From assembly GCA_938034385.1 (NCBI GenBank), contig CALHLC010000048.1, positions 1-64,000 of the forward strand: a stretch of DNA of 64,000 bases, in the 5' to 3' direction. Below are positions 29,087-38,280 of this stretch, piece after piece (the first letter of the stretch is position 1; each line of letters begins with the position of its first letter). The stretch comes from an uncultured Bacteriovoracaceae bacterium. Its GTDB lineage: Bacteria; Bdellovibrionota; Bacteriovoracia; Bacteriovoracales; Bacteriovoracaceae. Both the position numbers and the translations under genes were made by a program. Under the pieces are notes generated by a model that was not told the DNA's origin, made no database searches, and worked only from the letters and a program-made list of their open reading frames with translations.

Positions 29087-30034
29087 TTAAGAATAGTTCT
29101 TGAGATTTTCATCCATTGTCTTTTTAAAACGGAAGTTTTGGTGGGTGACTATTAGGTGAAGAGCTCCATCACTAAGGTTCATATCAGGTAAGATCACTTC
29201 TTTTATATCTATTGATTTTAAAAACAAATTTATAAAATAGGTCGCTGGAATTAAAACATCTGCTCGGTCTTTCCTTAGCCCTAAATGCTTAATTCTATCG
29301 TAATAGCTCAAACCTTGAAGCTTTTTATAAATTTTCGAGATATGTTTTCTTTTAACTCTTTGAGATCTAGGGTTCTTTAGAAGATAATTATTTAATTTTG
29401 CAATTCTTCTATAATTCCCTCCTATTCCGTAGACTTGCTGGATAGGGAAATCTGAAAAGCTTGTTTCAAGATAAAACTTAATTTCTTGAATATTCTTTTT
29501 TACACTCTTTTCTAAGTCTTTTCTTTTTTTATGTTTAAGATATCTCAAGGTACCAAATGGGAAACTTTTCATTCCGAGAATCTGATCATTCTTACAAAGG
29601 GTAAATTCGGTACTTCCTCCTCCCATATCAATTAAAAGAGAATTTTTTGTCATTGAGAGAGCATTGGCTTCAGAACTTAAGTGCACAAGTCTAGCTTCTG
29701 TTTCTCCTGAAATTGGATGGATCTTGATCTTTGAGAGCTTATAGATGGAGTCTATTATTCTTTTCTTGTTATCTGATTCTCTCATGGCACTTGTGGCTAT
29801 CGAATAAGTTGTCTTTATTCCTAATTGAGTGTTTTTAAAATATATCTTTAGGAATATACAAGTGAGTTCATGTTCTAGTTCTTTAGAGATAGATCCTGTG
29901 TTAAAAACACTTGCTCCTAGCCTGACGGGAAAACGATTTCGCTCTTCAATCTTAAAGGAGTTTTTATAAAGACGTGCAATATAATGCCTAATTGCATTAG
30001 AGCCAATTTCTATGAAGCAAATTCTAGGGATCAT
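29087..30034 (-). CDS. Ppx/GppA family phosphatase
   Basis: This 315-residue protein belongs to the actin-like ATPase superfamily branch that hydrolyses polyphosphate or pppGpp. FIEIGSNAIRHYIARL is the first phosphate loop (the family usually has DIGSNSxR), TSAMRES matches the conserved ATxAxRxA region, and LLIDMGGGSTEFTL is the second phosphate loop. The N-terminal Asp is replaced by Glu (IEIGSN). It lacks the C-terminal HD-like domain of long Ppx proteins, giving the short form of about 300 residues. It starts directly after the endonuclease I stop and is probably in one operon with it. Whether it prefers polyphosphate or pppGpp cannot be told from sequence. Confidence 0.87.
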   Translation of the reverse strand: MIPRICFIEIGSNAIRHYIARLYKNSFKIEERNRFPVRLGASVFNTGSISKELEHELTCIFLKIYFKNTQLGIKTTYSIATSAMRESDNKKRIIDSIYKLSKIKIHPISGETEARLVHLSSEANALSMTKNSLLIDMGGGSTEFTLCKNDQILGMKSFPFGTLRYLKHKKRKDLEKSVKKNIQEIKFYLETSFSDFPIQQVYGIGGNYRRIAKLNNYLLKNPRSQRVKRKHISKIYKKLQGLSYYDRIKHLGLRKDRADVLIPATYFINLFLKSIDIKEVILPDMNLSDGALHLIVTHQNFRFKKTMDENLKNYS

Positions 30035-30877
30035 TTAGAAAAGATCGACTAGGTGAGGATAGTCTACAAATGGGTTTCTATTTTTTTGAAATTTAAAGAT
30101 TAGTTCTGCTCTTTCAAGTTCTTGTTCATCTACTGGATCAAATTTATGCCACTTTTTAAAAATCTTGAGAGAAAAAGCTGGTATTTTAACTTTATATTTA
30201 AGTGCGAAGTAAAAATATGCTCGAGCTACATTTCCTTTATGCGAATGTGGAGGCTCGAAAAATTTAACACCTTGAATACTTGCAAGTTCACTTTCTTTAC
30301 AATAACTGACTTCATTATCGTGGCCTTTAAATTCAATAAAATCTAAATGTCCTCGATCAGAATTCATTCTATTCATCGTTGGATAGAGGTTGTGCAGATC
30401 TGATTTTTGTAATTTTTTGCTAATAGCTCTGTTGAAATAAGATTGAGGGACAGTGTGTTCAACATTAAATTTTGTATGATCTGGAAAAATATAATTTCCA
30501 GAAACCTTTTTTACATTATATCTCATCTTACAATAAACTGTTTCGATTTCTCCGCTAATATTAGGATTCTCATTTGTAAGAACTGCCATCACGAGAGGTC
30601 TAACCTCAGATGAATAATTTAGTTGAACGTGAGAATAACAAAGATTTCTTTTTTCTCCACTGCAGCTAGTCACAAGCTCATCATAGGTTCTTGTTTTTAA
30701 ATGTTTTGAATTAAGTATATCTCGCAAGAAATTTACTATTTCTTTTGGATTAAAGTCTCCAATGCTTTTATCTAAGCCAAGATCATAAAAATCTTTAGTA
30801 TAGTATTCTATATCCTTAGAATAAGCAGAATTTAGTGTAAGACCAACAAAGCAAAGTAGAAGTAATATGTGTTTCAT
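30035..30877 (-). CDS. secreted endonuclease I family nuclease
   Basis: This 280-residue protein has an N-terminal signal peptide (hydrophobic residues 3-19, cleavage near SAYS). The endonuclease I motif region is clear: FNVEHTVPQSYFN followed by SDLHNLYPTMNRMNSDRGHLDF. There the His of the EHTVP segment and the Asn of NRMNSDRG form the metal-dependent beta-beta-alpha-metal active site. It degrades DNA (and often RNA) in the periplasm or outside. In a predator it could recycle prey nucleic acids; in any marine bacterium it could supply phosphate. Pairing with a Ppx/GppA phosphatase gene directly downstream fits phosphate salvage. The family name for E. coli is EndA; the exact orthologue is not asserted. 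Confidence 0.92.
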   Translation of the reverse strand: MKHILLLLCFVGLTLNSAYSKDIEYYTKDFYDLGLDKSIGDFNPKEIVNFLRDILNSKHLKTRTYDELVTSCSGEKRNLCYSHVQLNYSSEVRPLVMAVLTNENPNISGEIETVYCKMRYNVKKVSGNYIFPDHTKFNVEHTVPQSYFNRAISKKLQKSDLHNLYPTMNRMNSDRGHLDFIEFKGHDNEVSYCKESELASIQGVKFFEPPHSHKGNVARAYFYFALKYKVKIPAFSLKIFKKWHKFDPVDEQELERAELIFKFQKNRNPFVDYPHLVDLF

Positions 30878-30952
30878 TGACCCTCATTAAACAATTTTTC
30901 ATATATAATGTGAAGGAGAATATTCTTACCTGGCAATCTAAGAAATGTCAGA

Positions 30953-31750
30953 TTACTGACCTTTATCGGTACTTTCAAAGATCTTATCTGCTGATTGAGC
31001 GATAAACCCTGAAAATATTTCACCATTTTCCATAGGATGCCTTTTGGCGAATTCATAATAACAAGCAGGGATTATGTACTTACCATCACTAAATTGCGTC
31101 TCTTGGTTGTAGGCCAAAGTTGAAGATTGTTCTAAATACTCTTGTGGAGTGCCTTTAATCTCTCCTCCAGAAGTATTTAAAATGTGATGATGTGATTTAA
31201 TAAAGCTATTAAGTTCGCTTAAGTCTGAAAAAGTACTCAGTGCGTTAACTAGAACTGTGAAGTGATTAACCCTAAAACCAAAAGCTCCCAACCATGCAGC
31301 GTAGTCACTTTCACTTTTAAGTTCTTCGTAGTCCTTAAAACTTATTCCCCAAGGCCTTCCTGAGATACAAAAATTCTCACTTTCAATGATCTTAGGATCA
31401 ATTTGTTCTATGAAGTCATTTACCTTTGATTGTAGAGACTCAGAGAATTGATCGATTTTCAGTTCACTAATAAAGATCTTTGGATAATCTGGATTGGCAT
31501 GTTCAAAGTGAAAAGCATCAAGTTTTTTTTTCTTAAATTCATAATAATCTTTTTTTACATAACCATGATTTACAAAGGCCTTAGCAAAGACATCTATATT
31601 TACTGACTTGTGATTAAAAGTTCGAAACGCCACATGATCATTGACTACTTTCTTTTCTCTTTGTTGAAATAAATTATAAATCTCAAGTGCTTTGGGATTT
31701 AGCAATACATAGTCATTCCACATATCACTCAATAGTTGATCAATACTCAC
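30953..31750 (-). CDS. DUF1338 protein, likely 2-oxoadipate dioxygenase/decarboxylase family
   Basis: This 265-residue protein matches DUF1338: NDHVAFRTFNHKSVNID near the start, FHFEHANPDYPKIFISELK in the middle and GFRVNHFTVLVN later. These His and Glu residues are the expected metal ligands of a vicinal-oxygen-chelate fold. Characterised members (HglS in Pseudomonas putida and plant homologues) convert 2-oxoadipate to 2-hydroxyglutarate in lysine breakdown. Amino-acid use fits putA and gcvP in the same window. It ends 75 bases before endonuclease I on the same strand and may be transcribed with it. Confidence 0.82.
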   Translation of the reverse strand: MSIDQLLSDMWNDYVLLNPKALEIYNLFQQREKKVVNDHVAFRTFNHKSVNIDVFAKAFVNHGYVKKDYYEFKKKKLDAFHFEHANPDYPKIFISELKIDQFSESLQSKVNDFIEQIDPKIIESENFCISGRPWGISFKDYEELKSESDYAAWLGAFGFRVNHFTVLVNALSTFSDLSELNSFIKSHHHILNTSGGEIKGTPQEYLEQSSTLAYNQETQFSDGKYIIPACYYEFAKRHPMENGEIFSGFIAQSADKIFESTDKGQ

Positions 31751-31806
31751 GGCTATACCTCTTTTGTCTTATTAAGATTTCTCTTATTTTTACCGAATAG
31801 GTAACC

Positions 31807-32172
31807 ATGAGTCGAGTGCTTTTCTTTCTATTTAGTCTAAGCTGCTTTGGTGGACAGTGGTATGGTGGTATGAACCTTAAGGATCCATTATACAATGCCA
31901 GAGACCATGTTTTTGAAGCATTAAATGCTCTTCCATCAAGTGCTCCCCATGAACTGAGGAGGCAGCTTAAAGTGATGAAGCAAAGGTTGTATAAGCACCC
32001 TTGGTGGGTTGGAAGAGTCAGTGAGATTGATTGGATTAAGACTGATTTGTACTTGATTTCAAGGCTAAAAAAAACCTGGAGTAAAGATAAGGTAAAAGGG
32101 TTAGAGACTATGATGCTAACGCTAGATACTTTAAGCCAAAGATATAAATCTATCTTAAAAACAATAAGGTAG
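31807..32172 (+). CDS. small exported protein, function unknown
   Basis: This 121-residue protein begins MSRVLFFLFSLSCFGGQW, a short signal peptide; the single Cys in LSCFG could even be a lipobox variant. The mature part is basic and helical, with a WW pair in HPWWVGR. No domain recognised. It is divergent from the DUF1338 gene and ends six bases before the converging SGNH-like gene. Confidence 0.6.
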   Translation: MSRVLFFLFSLSCFGGQWYGGMNLKDPLYNARDHVFEALNALPSSAPHELRRQLKVMKQRLYKHPWWVGRVSEIDWIKTDLYLISRLKKTWSKDKVKGLETMMLTLDTLSQRYKSILKTIR

Positions 32173-32178
32173 AACTCA

Positions 32179-33210
32179 CTACAAAGCTTTTAAAAAGTTC
32201 CACAGAACAATTTTTGTGTTTTTTTGATTTATTAACTTTGAAAAGCTTTTCACATTTCCTAAAAGATATGATTGCTCAATAGTTTCTTCTAAATCTAAGA
32301 TTTTAATATTATATAGTTTTGCCATATTTCTTAAAACCTGATTGAAGTTTTTATCTGGATAAATATAGTCACAACTAAATTGGGAAATATTCTTAAAATT
32401 CTTTAAGGCCTCGTGTTTCTTGCCAAGATGTTCACTGATAAGAGCATGATGATATAAAATATTAGAGTTAAACTTATCCTTTAAAGCAAGGTTTTTAGAA
32501 TATTCATAGGCCTTTGAAAATTGACCACTAGAGCTTAGCTTTTTCATTCTATTTAAAAATTCATAGTCACGAGGGTGAGTTTTAACGCAACTTTGAGCAA
32601 GTGATTTTTTATAGTTAATTACTGAAGTGATGAAAATTAATTCAATGTTTTTTTCTTGGGCAAGAGAAATTAAATTTTTTAACTCGAGAGAGTATAATTT
32701 TAAAAGAGCTTCTTTATACTTTGGAAAAGCGTGGCTATCTATTTTGTAAGGACTGATAGATAAGCTCTCCTTTAGTTCAATTTTAGATTTATAGGATTTG
32801 AAGAGAAAACTCGCAACAAAAGGTGAGAACTTATGAATCTTAGATTTAAAACTGTGAAAAAGATCATGATAGTTTTTTAAAAAAGATAATGTATCACTTG
32901 GATGTAGTTTTTGTTCTATAGCTTCACTTAGATTACCAAAATAGATTACTCTTTTAAGCTTAGACTGTATTTCCATCTCATTGATTATTCTGTGTAGCCC
33001 TTGAAAGCTAGTGAGATTGACTGTGTAGCCTAGTTTTTCAAAAATCCCTGAATAATTAAGTCCACTTGCATCGCCATAAACACTATATTCAATCTCTTGA
33101 TCTTGAGCTGAACTTTTAGGGATTTCATAAGGAAGAAGTGATTGAAAATAAGAATACCCTGAGCTAGAAAAGGTTATTAGAAATATAATAAGAAAGAGTT
33201 TTTTACTCAT
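32179..33210 (-). CDS. exported protein with SGNH-like and TPR-like parts
   Basis: This 343-residue protein has a signal peptide (residues 4-18). The beginning EIEYSVYGDASGLNYSGIFEKLGY resembles the GDS-x-x-x-G block of SGNH hydrolases with Ala-Ser for the serine region. IELIFITSVINYKKS matches the strand that precedes the catalytic part in TPR-bearing SGNH proteins. A helical repeat stretch (about residues 230-290, FSKAYEYSKNLALKDKFNSN) reads as a pair of tetratricopeptide repeats. A C-terminal region with ILDLEETI corresponds to the conserved end of this type. Whether the active-site residues survive is unclear. Function not established. Confidence 0.55.
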   Translation of the reverse strand: MSKKLFLIIFLITFSSSGYSYFQSLLPYEIPKSSAQDQEIEYSVYGDASGLNYSGIFEKLGYTVNLTSFQGLHRIINEMEIQSKLKRVIYFGNLSEAIEQKLHPSDTLSFLKNYHDLFHSFKSKIHKFSPFVASFLFKSYKSKIELKESLSISPYKIDSHAFPKYKEALLKLYSLELKNLISLAQEKNIELIFITSVINYKKSLAQSCVKTHPRDYEFLNRMKKLSSSGQFSKAYEYSKNLALKDKFNSNILYHHALISEHLGKKHEALKNFKNISQFSCDYIYPDKNFNQVLRNMAKLYNIKILDLEETIEQSYLLGNVKSFSKLINQKNTKIVLWNFLKAL

Positions 33211-33238
33211 ATAGTCATTATGAAAACAGCAAGGAGAT

Positions 33239-34432
33239 ATGGCAAATACACATCCAATACCTGAGCTCTTGGCCCCTGCGGGCAGCCTAGAGAAATTAAA
33301 AATTGCACTTAGCTATGGAGCTGATGCGGTTTACCTTGGTGGGCAAAAATATGGCTTGAGGGCCGCTGCAGATAATTTTACCTATGATGAACTCAAAGAA
33401 GGAGTCGAGTTTGCTCATAAGAGATCTAAGCAAGTTTATGTTGTTTTAAATTCATTTTTCTTCGATTCAGATTTCTTGGAACTATTGGAGTTTGTTAGTT
33501 TTTTAGAATCAATTAAGGTAGATGCTTTAATTGTTTCAGATCTTGGAGTAGTAGATGTCATCGCAAGCAATTCGCATATTCCTATACATCTTAGTACTCA
33601 AGCGAGTTGCTTAAATTCTCAATCTGGAAAATTTTGGAAAGACTACGGAATAAAGAGACTTATCTTAGGTAGAGAGGTGAGTATTCATGAAGCAGCTCAA
33701 ATCAAAAAGGCGACTGGCTTAGAAGTAGAACTTTTTATCCATGGTTCTATGTGTATGTCTTATTCTGGAAATTGCACAATCTCGAACTTTACCCAAGGTC
33801 GTGATAGTAATCGTGGAGGATGTTCTCATAGTTGTCGATTTGATTATGATTTAATTGATGACCAGAATAAAAAGTCCTCATTTTTTATGAGTTCGAAAGA
33901 CCTTAATGGTCTTTCACTTTTAGATGACTTTGTGAAAGCTGGAATAGATTCGATTAAAGTCGAAGGAAGAATGAAGGGGCCATTATACGCGGCAAGTATT
34001 TCTAAAACATATAAGGAAGCATTGAATTATTACTCTCGAGAACAAAGAATCGATGCCCAGAAATTATCTTATTTTGAACAAGAGCTTAATAAATTTACTC
34101 ATAGGTCTTACTTTCCTGGAAGCCTTGATACTCCAGCTGGCCTAGATAGTGTGTTTGATGAAAGAGACCATAGTAAAAATCAAACTAGAGTTTTTGGAAC
34201 AATTATTGATGTTGTCGAGGATAAGTTCTTTGTTATTGATTCATTGACGAAAATCTTACCCAAAAGTTCGATAGAGATTTTAAAGTTTGATGAAGGGATA
34301 ATTAAATACACAATAGAAACCCTTAGAGATCTAAATGATCAAGAGTTAGAATCTACTAGACCAAATCAATTAATTAAGGTTCCTTATATCCCAGGTGTCG
34401 CAAAGAATAATATCGTGAGAGTTTTATCATGA
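33239..34432 (+). CDS. U32 family protein, TrhP/YegQ-like tRNA hydroxylation factor
   Basis: This 397-residue protein starts with PELLAPAGSLEKLKIALSYGADAVYLGG, the hallmark of U32 peptidase-type TIM-barrel proteins. The region FIHGSMCMSYSGNCTISNFTQGRDSNRGGCSHSCRF has the cysteines that bind a 4Fe-4S cluster in this family. The C-terminal small beta domain is present. E. coli YegQ (TrhP) is needed for 5-hydroxyuridine formation at tRNA position 34, and others (UbiU/UbiV, RlhA) for oxygen-independent ubiquinone or 23S rRNA hydroxylation. TrhP is the nearest in plan, but the exact substrate is inferred. An AAGGAG ribosome-binding site is present. The next gene overlaps by four bases. Confidence 0.85.
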   Translation: MANTHPIPELLAPAGSLEKLKIALSYGADAVYLGGQKYGLRAAADNFTYDELKEGVEFAHKRSKQVYVVLNSFFFDSDFLELLEFVSFLESIKVDALIVSDLGVVDVIASNSHIPIHLSTQASCLNSQSGKFWKDYGIKRLILGREVSIHEAAQIKKATGLEVELFIHGSMCMSYSGNCTISNFTQGRDSNRGGCSHSCRFDYDLIDDQNKKSSFFMSSKDLNGLSLLDDFVKAGIDSIKVEGRMKGPLYAASISKTYKEALNYYSREQRIDAQKLSYFEQELNKFTHRSYFPGSLDTPAGLDSVFDERDHSKNQTRVFGTIIDVVEDKFFVIDSLTKILPKSSIEILKFDEGIIKYTIETLRDLNDQELESTRPNQLIKVPYIPGVAKNNIVRVLS

Positions 34433-35541
34433 GCTTCAGTGTTGTCATCAAAAATGAATTAGATTTAAAGTCCATTGTAAGTGAGGATATATCTGAAGTA
34501 ATTCTAGGAGTTAAAGATCTTTCTAGAAATCATAAGTTAAACTTGGATGAATTTTATCAATTGTCACATCTTGCAAAAAGTTTAGGACTGAAGAGAGTGT
34601 TATCGTTTGACGTTCTCGTCTCTGAATCTAAATTTGAGAAACTCATCGGTTTCTTTAATGCTATCGACCCTTCTAGCTATGACTTTGTTAGAGTTCAGGA
34701 CCTTGGTGTTTTTAATTACCTAGTAAATCACTCTAAAGGGAGATTTCAATTAGTTTTGGAAACTTCTTTTCATAATATTCATTCCTTGAGAGCTTTAGTA
34801 CAAAGATATAGAAACTTTTTGGATAAAATAATTTTATCTTATGAGTTAACCAAAAATCAGGTTATAGAATATAGTGAGTATTTAAAAACAATGCATATAA
34901 GGTCAGAGTTATTATGCTTTGGATCTATTCTCCTCTTTTACACTCCGAGGAAACTTTTAAGTGCTCAAGAGATTAAAGAGTATGCCCTTGCTAATAGTAA
35001 TGAATCTCCCCATAAAGGTTATGAAGTTATTGAAAATGAACATGGAACTTTTATGTACCACTTAAAAGATTTATTAATTTACAATGAGTTAAAGGAAATT
35101 GAAATAGATAAAAGAATTGATCTAAGTGTAAAAAATAACGATCAAATGAAGAACTTCTTTACTTATATTCAATCGACTAACTCTGAGTTTGTTAAAAATC
35201 TTTCGAAGAAAACAACTAGAGGATATTTTAGTGTGAATAAGACCGATGTTCTATTTCCTAAGTTAAAAAACTCCAGGATTTCAAGAGTAGACGATTCTTA
35301 TATTGGAAGAGTATTAGAGAATAAAAAAGGGAAATTCCTTGCAGTCAAAGTTGAAGGAACATCAATTCAGCTTGGTCAAGAGTTAAAATTTATAAACCCG
35401 GAAGGAAAAATCATTAACCATACTATTCAGCAGATGTTTGATTTATCTTTTGAAAATATCGATCAGGCAGTTAAAGATGATATTTTCTTACTAGATTCAA
35501 TTAAAAAAATTACTCCGCAAACGAAAGTGTATTTAAACTAA
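34429..35541 (+). CDS. second, divergent U32-like protein
   Basis: This 370-residue protein begins in an ATGA overlap with the previous U32 gene. It keeps the barrel pattern of the family (ESKFEKLIGFFNAIDPSSYDFVRVQDLGVFNYL and LVLETSFHNIHSL) and a C-terminal beta domain ending FLLDSIKKITPQTKVYLN. It lacks the four-cysteine cluster region, having only one or two scattered Cys, and the PELLAPAG opening. It therefore probably does not carry a 4Fe-4S cluster and may serve as a partner subunit of the first protein, as in UbiU-UbiV. The two-protein arrangement itself is the best clue. Tail overlap of nine bases with the converging DksA-like gene. Confidence 0.7.
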   Translation: MSFSVVIKNELDLKSIVSEDISEVILGVKDLSRNHKLNLDEFYQLSHLAKSLGLKRVLSFDVLVSESKFEKLIGFFNAIDPSSYDFVRVQDLGVFNYLVNHSKGRFQLVLETSFHNIHSLRALVQRYRNFLDKIILSYELTKNQVIEYSEYLKTMHIRSELLCFGSILLFYTPRKLLSAQEIKEYALANSNESPHKGYEVIENEHGTFMYHLKDLLIYNELKEIEIDKRIDLSVKNNDQMKNFFTYIQSTNSEFVKNLSKKTTRGYFSVNKTDVLFPKLKNSRISRVDDSYIGRVLENKKGKFLAVKVEGTSIQLGQELKFINPEGKIINHTIQQMFDLSFENIDQAVKDDIFLLDSIKKITPQTKVYLN

Positions 35542-35958
35542 TTGGACCGTTTTTCCTAAAGACTTAGAAACTCGACCTCTATTATGTTCATTTCTTTCTG
35601 ATTCTTCTTTGCAACTAATACATAATTCGCTTGTAGGTCTTGCTTGTAATCTAACAAAGTTTATTTCAGATCCACAATCAACACACATTCCAAACTCGTC
35701 TGATTCTACTCTTAATAGGGCAGCCTTTACTTTTTTTAAGTACAGCCTCTCTCTATTAGAAAATCTTAAATCATTTGAGATAAGAATATTATTATTTGCT
35801 GAGTCTACGTCATCTTTATTGTCACTCTTTTCCGAGAAAGAAAATTGTACTTTCTTAGAGAGTTGCTTGTTGATGATTCTCTCCTCAATAGAGAGTAACT
35901 CTTGTTTTAATTTTTTAATTTCACTTTTTTTCAGATGTCCATTCAATCTACGTGCCAT
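35533..35958 (-). CDS. DksA/TraR family zinc-finger protein
   Basis: With the ATG at 35958, which has AAGGAG eight bases upstream, this is a 141-residue protein. A start further out would use the ribosome-binding site itself as coding sequence. The N-terminal half is a helical coiled coil rich in Lys/Glu. The C-terminal half has the canonical C4 zinc finger: FGMCVDCGSEINFVRLQARPTSELCISC. DksA-type proteins enter the RNA polymerase secondary channel with ppGpp and adjust promoter choice. A second, non-canonical DksA-like gene lies 200 bases upstream on the same strand. Confidence 0.88.
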   Translation of the reverse strand: MARRLNGHLKKSEIKKLKQELLSIEERIINKQLSKKVQFSFSEKSDNKDDVDSANNNILISNDLRFSNRERLYLKKVKAALLRVESDEFGMCVDCGSEINFVRLQARPTSELCISCKEESERNEHNRGRVSKSLGKTVQLV

Positions 35959-36162
35959 AATTCGATCTCCTTCCAAATTAATTCAAGGGGCAACTACTTT
36001 TATTTTTATTAATTAAATAACTTGGCCTTTGTTCTTTCAAGATTTTAAGACAAACAAATTCAATCAAAAAAGCAGGTAAATTAGTCAAAATGACACAGGT
36101 CGTGAAAGATGATGTAAGAAAGAAACTAAATGGGATTTATGTGAATTATATGAAAAATTAGC

Positions 36163-36546
36163 TTAAATGGCCTTCTTTCTAAAAACGTTACTCTCTTTTT
36201 CAAGCAACTCAGCATGTACAAGAGATAATCTTGCCCAAGGTTTTTTTTCTAACCTTTTGGTTTCTATAGGTTCCCCGGATTCTTCACAGTATCCATAAAT
36301 CCCTTCTTCCATTTTTCTAAGTGCAAGATCGATTTCTCTTAAAGTCCTGAGATCTCTTTCTCTTAAGCCTATACTAACTTTTTCTTGTCTGAATCTTTCT
36401 GCAATATCACCATCTTCCTTTTCTTCAGTAGCATCTCTATTTCTAGATTCTTGTGTGAAAGCTCTGAAACTATCTTGAATAGCTTCTTTTTTTTCTAATA
36501 ACTTTTCTCTTTGAGAATTGATAAACTTTTTTGAAAAATCACTCAT
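36163..36546 (-). CDS. DksA-like protein without a complete zinc site
   Basis: This 127-residue protein has the DksA plan: a helical coiled coil with RNRDATEEKEDGD at its tip, then the globular part with YGYCEESGEPIETKRLEKKPWARLSLVHAELLE. Only the first of the four zinc cysteines remains, the others being Ser, Ser and His. Zinc-independent DksA proteins are known from other proteobacteria, where they replace DksA under zinc limitation or are the main form. The ATG at 36546 is chosen because AAGGA is eight bases upstream; an ATG at 36555 would sit too close to it. Together with the canonical DksA next to it this suggests a zinc-sufficient/zinc-poor pair. Confidence 0.85.
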   Translation of the reverse strand: MSDFSKKFINSQREKLLEKKEAIQDSFRAFTQESRNRDATEEKEDGDIAERFRQEKVSIGLRERDLRTLREIDLALRKMEEGIYGYCEESGEPIETKRLEKKPWARLSLVHAELLEKESNVFRKKAI

Positions 36547-36614
36547 AATACACATCCTTGTAACTATACTATTTTATCGTGACTTGAATGTTTTTAAAGA
36601 GGGAGAGAATTTGC

Positions 36615-37190
36615 CTAAAGGAGAGCTCTACTCTCAAGTAAACTCTTGATTTTAACCAAGGAACCATGGTTTGAGTGTCTATCTACTAGTATTGTATTTG
36701 TTTCTGTTTTTAGTAGAAGCTCAAAATACCCTCGATTTTGAAAGGCCTTTAAGGCTTTTTCGTCTTTGATTCTGGCCATATTAGGACTATCAATAAAATG
36801 GTTTATACAAAGGTCATTAACAGTATTTAATGGATAAGACCTTTTTCTGAGTGGAATAAAGAAGACTTTATCAATAAGTGTGAGTGAGTTTTTCTTAACC
36901 ACTAAGTTTTTCTCATAAAAATAAAAACCTAATAAGATAATAGGAGCACAGAAAATTAAGATTAAAAGAGAGTAAGCAATAAGAATGTCTAAACCTTCTC
37001 CTATTCTGAGCATTTTTTGTAATGGTCCCCATACATTCAAAACAAGAAAAGAAAAAATAGTTAAAATTGCCAATAAATAAAACCAAAAAATTGGAGGTAG
37101 ACCATAAGATCTTAGAATAAGTGAGTTGTCTTTTGAGATAATATGATCTGGATCACTATCTTTAGTTGGAAATAAATACATTAAGCCCAT
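36615..37190 (-). CDS. membrane protein with PH-like (bPH2) cytoplasmic domain
   Basis: This 191-residue protein has two hydrophobic segments (about residues 33-53 and 70-92) followed by a soluble part with repeated beta strands, FEKNLVVKKNSLTLIDKVFFIPLRKRS style, as in bacterial pleckstrin-homology membrane proteins. A short helix ends the chain. It is the last gene of a three-gene minus-strand operon, two bases after the App1-like phosphatase gene. A role at the membrane together with the lipid-type phosphatase is possible. No catalytic motif. Confidence 0.65.
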   Translation of the reverse strand: MGLMYLFPTKDSDPDHIISKDNSLILRSYGLPPIFWFYLLAILTIFSFLVLNVWGPLQKMLRIGEGLDILIAYSLLILIFCAPIILLGFYFYEKNLVVKKNSLTLIDKVFFIPLRKRSYPLNTVNDLCINHFIDSPNMARIKDEKALKAFQNRGYFELLLKTETNTILVDRHSNHGSLVKIKSLLESRALL

Positions 37191-37192
37191 AA

Positions 37193-38278
37193 TTAAGCTA
37201 CATAATAGAAGATATTTTCTTTTTGTCTATCTAAGAAGTCGACATGAGTAGGTCTATTTTTGATTTCTTCAAAATTATCAGCAAAACATCGGATATAGAT
37301 CTTTAAACTTATTTTCTTTTTACTGGCCAGAGCTGCTATTAGGTTTAAACTCGTTAAAAGTTTTGTTTGTTGAGGTCTAGTGAGTTTAAATTGTTCCATT
37401 TTCTTTAATGTCTTCCAAATTTTCCATGGATCAATTTTTTCAATGATTAAGGCCCTGAGTACTAAGTAAACCAAAGGATCTGATTCAAAGCCATCACCAA
37501 TTAAGATCAATTTATCAGCGAGGTCAGTCATTAAAAGAATATTGATCAGTTCGGTTAACTTATAAAAACCTTGTGTTTTCAAATCTTTGGGAGTGAGTTC
37601 AGACTCAAAGAAAGAAAAGATTTTTCTATAATCTTTTAGAAAAATATTACTTGTATAGACCTCATTTTGATAAAGCCAGTCTCGAAAAGGTTTTTCATAA
37701 AAATGAGGAGAAGCTGATAGAATAAAAGGGGTGTATCCACTTTTTATTGCTAGTTGTAGAACTTCCAAACTTTTATCAATTGTAGGGAAATATGAAATAG
37801 GGTTTCTGAGTGAGGTAAACATTTCTTGAATTGTAGAGTATCGTGTATCAACAAGAGTTTTATCAAAGTCACTAATAATTACTTTATTAGGAGAGTTCAA
37901 AATAACTGGAATAAAACTCCCTAGTAATAAATCAATCCCATCTTGATAAGAAACCTCAAAGAATTGTAAACTAGTTATTTCAGACTGATTGTGGGTAGTA
38001 GGTATTTTTAAATTTAGGTTTCCGTATCGATCTGTATTAAATATACGAGTATATTGAATCTCAGAGTTTGCATCAAAACAAACAACTTTAACTTTAAAAT
38101 CATTATTGTTAAAAAGGTTAATATTTTGCCAAGGAGAACTTTGATGATGGATCTCTTTAGTTTGAAAATCTTGTTTTTTAGGAATATTTTCTAATGAAAT
38201 AGATACACGGACTGAAATATCTCTTGGATTTTTGAGGATAATAATATTGTTAATTTTGGGTCTAGATAAAAATCTCAC
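37193..38278 (-). CDS. App1-like (DUF2183) phosphatase, HAD superfamily
   Basis: This 361-residue protein has a beta-sandwich-like N-terminal part (residues about 1-125) and a HAD-type phosphatase part. ISDFDKTLVDT gives the catalytic Asp137 and Asp139, FILSASPHFYEKPFRDWL the second motif, and GDGFESDP the metal-binding end motif. The order and the SASP and GD-x-x-E-x-DP signatures match App1/Smp2-like phosphatidate phosphatases (DUF2183). It would release phosphate from a lipid such as phosphatidate, but the substrate is inferred. The start is GTG two bases after the previous stop. It is the middle gene of an operon with a 94-residue protein and a PH-like membrane protein. Confidence 0.75.
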   Translation of the reverse strand: MRFLSRPKINNIIILKNPRDISVRVSISLENIPKKQDFQTKEIHHQSSPWQNINLFNNNDFKVKVVCFDANSEIQYTRIFNTDRYGNLNLKIPTTHNQSEITSLQFFEVSYQDGIDLLLGSFIPVILNSPNKVIISDFDKTLVDTRYSTIQEMFTSLRNPISYFPTIDKSLEVLQLAIKSGYTPFILSASPHFYEKPFRDWLYQNEVYTSNIFLKDYRKIFSFFESELTPKDLKTQGFYKLTELINILLMTDLADKLILIGDGFESDPLVYLVLRALIIEKIDPWKIWKTLKKMEQFKLTRPQQTKLLTSLNLIAALASKKKISLKIYIRCFADNFEEIKNRPTHVDFLDRQKENIFYYVA

Positions 38279-38280
38279 TT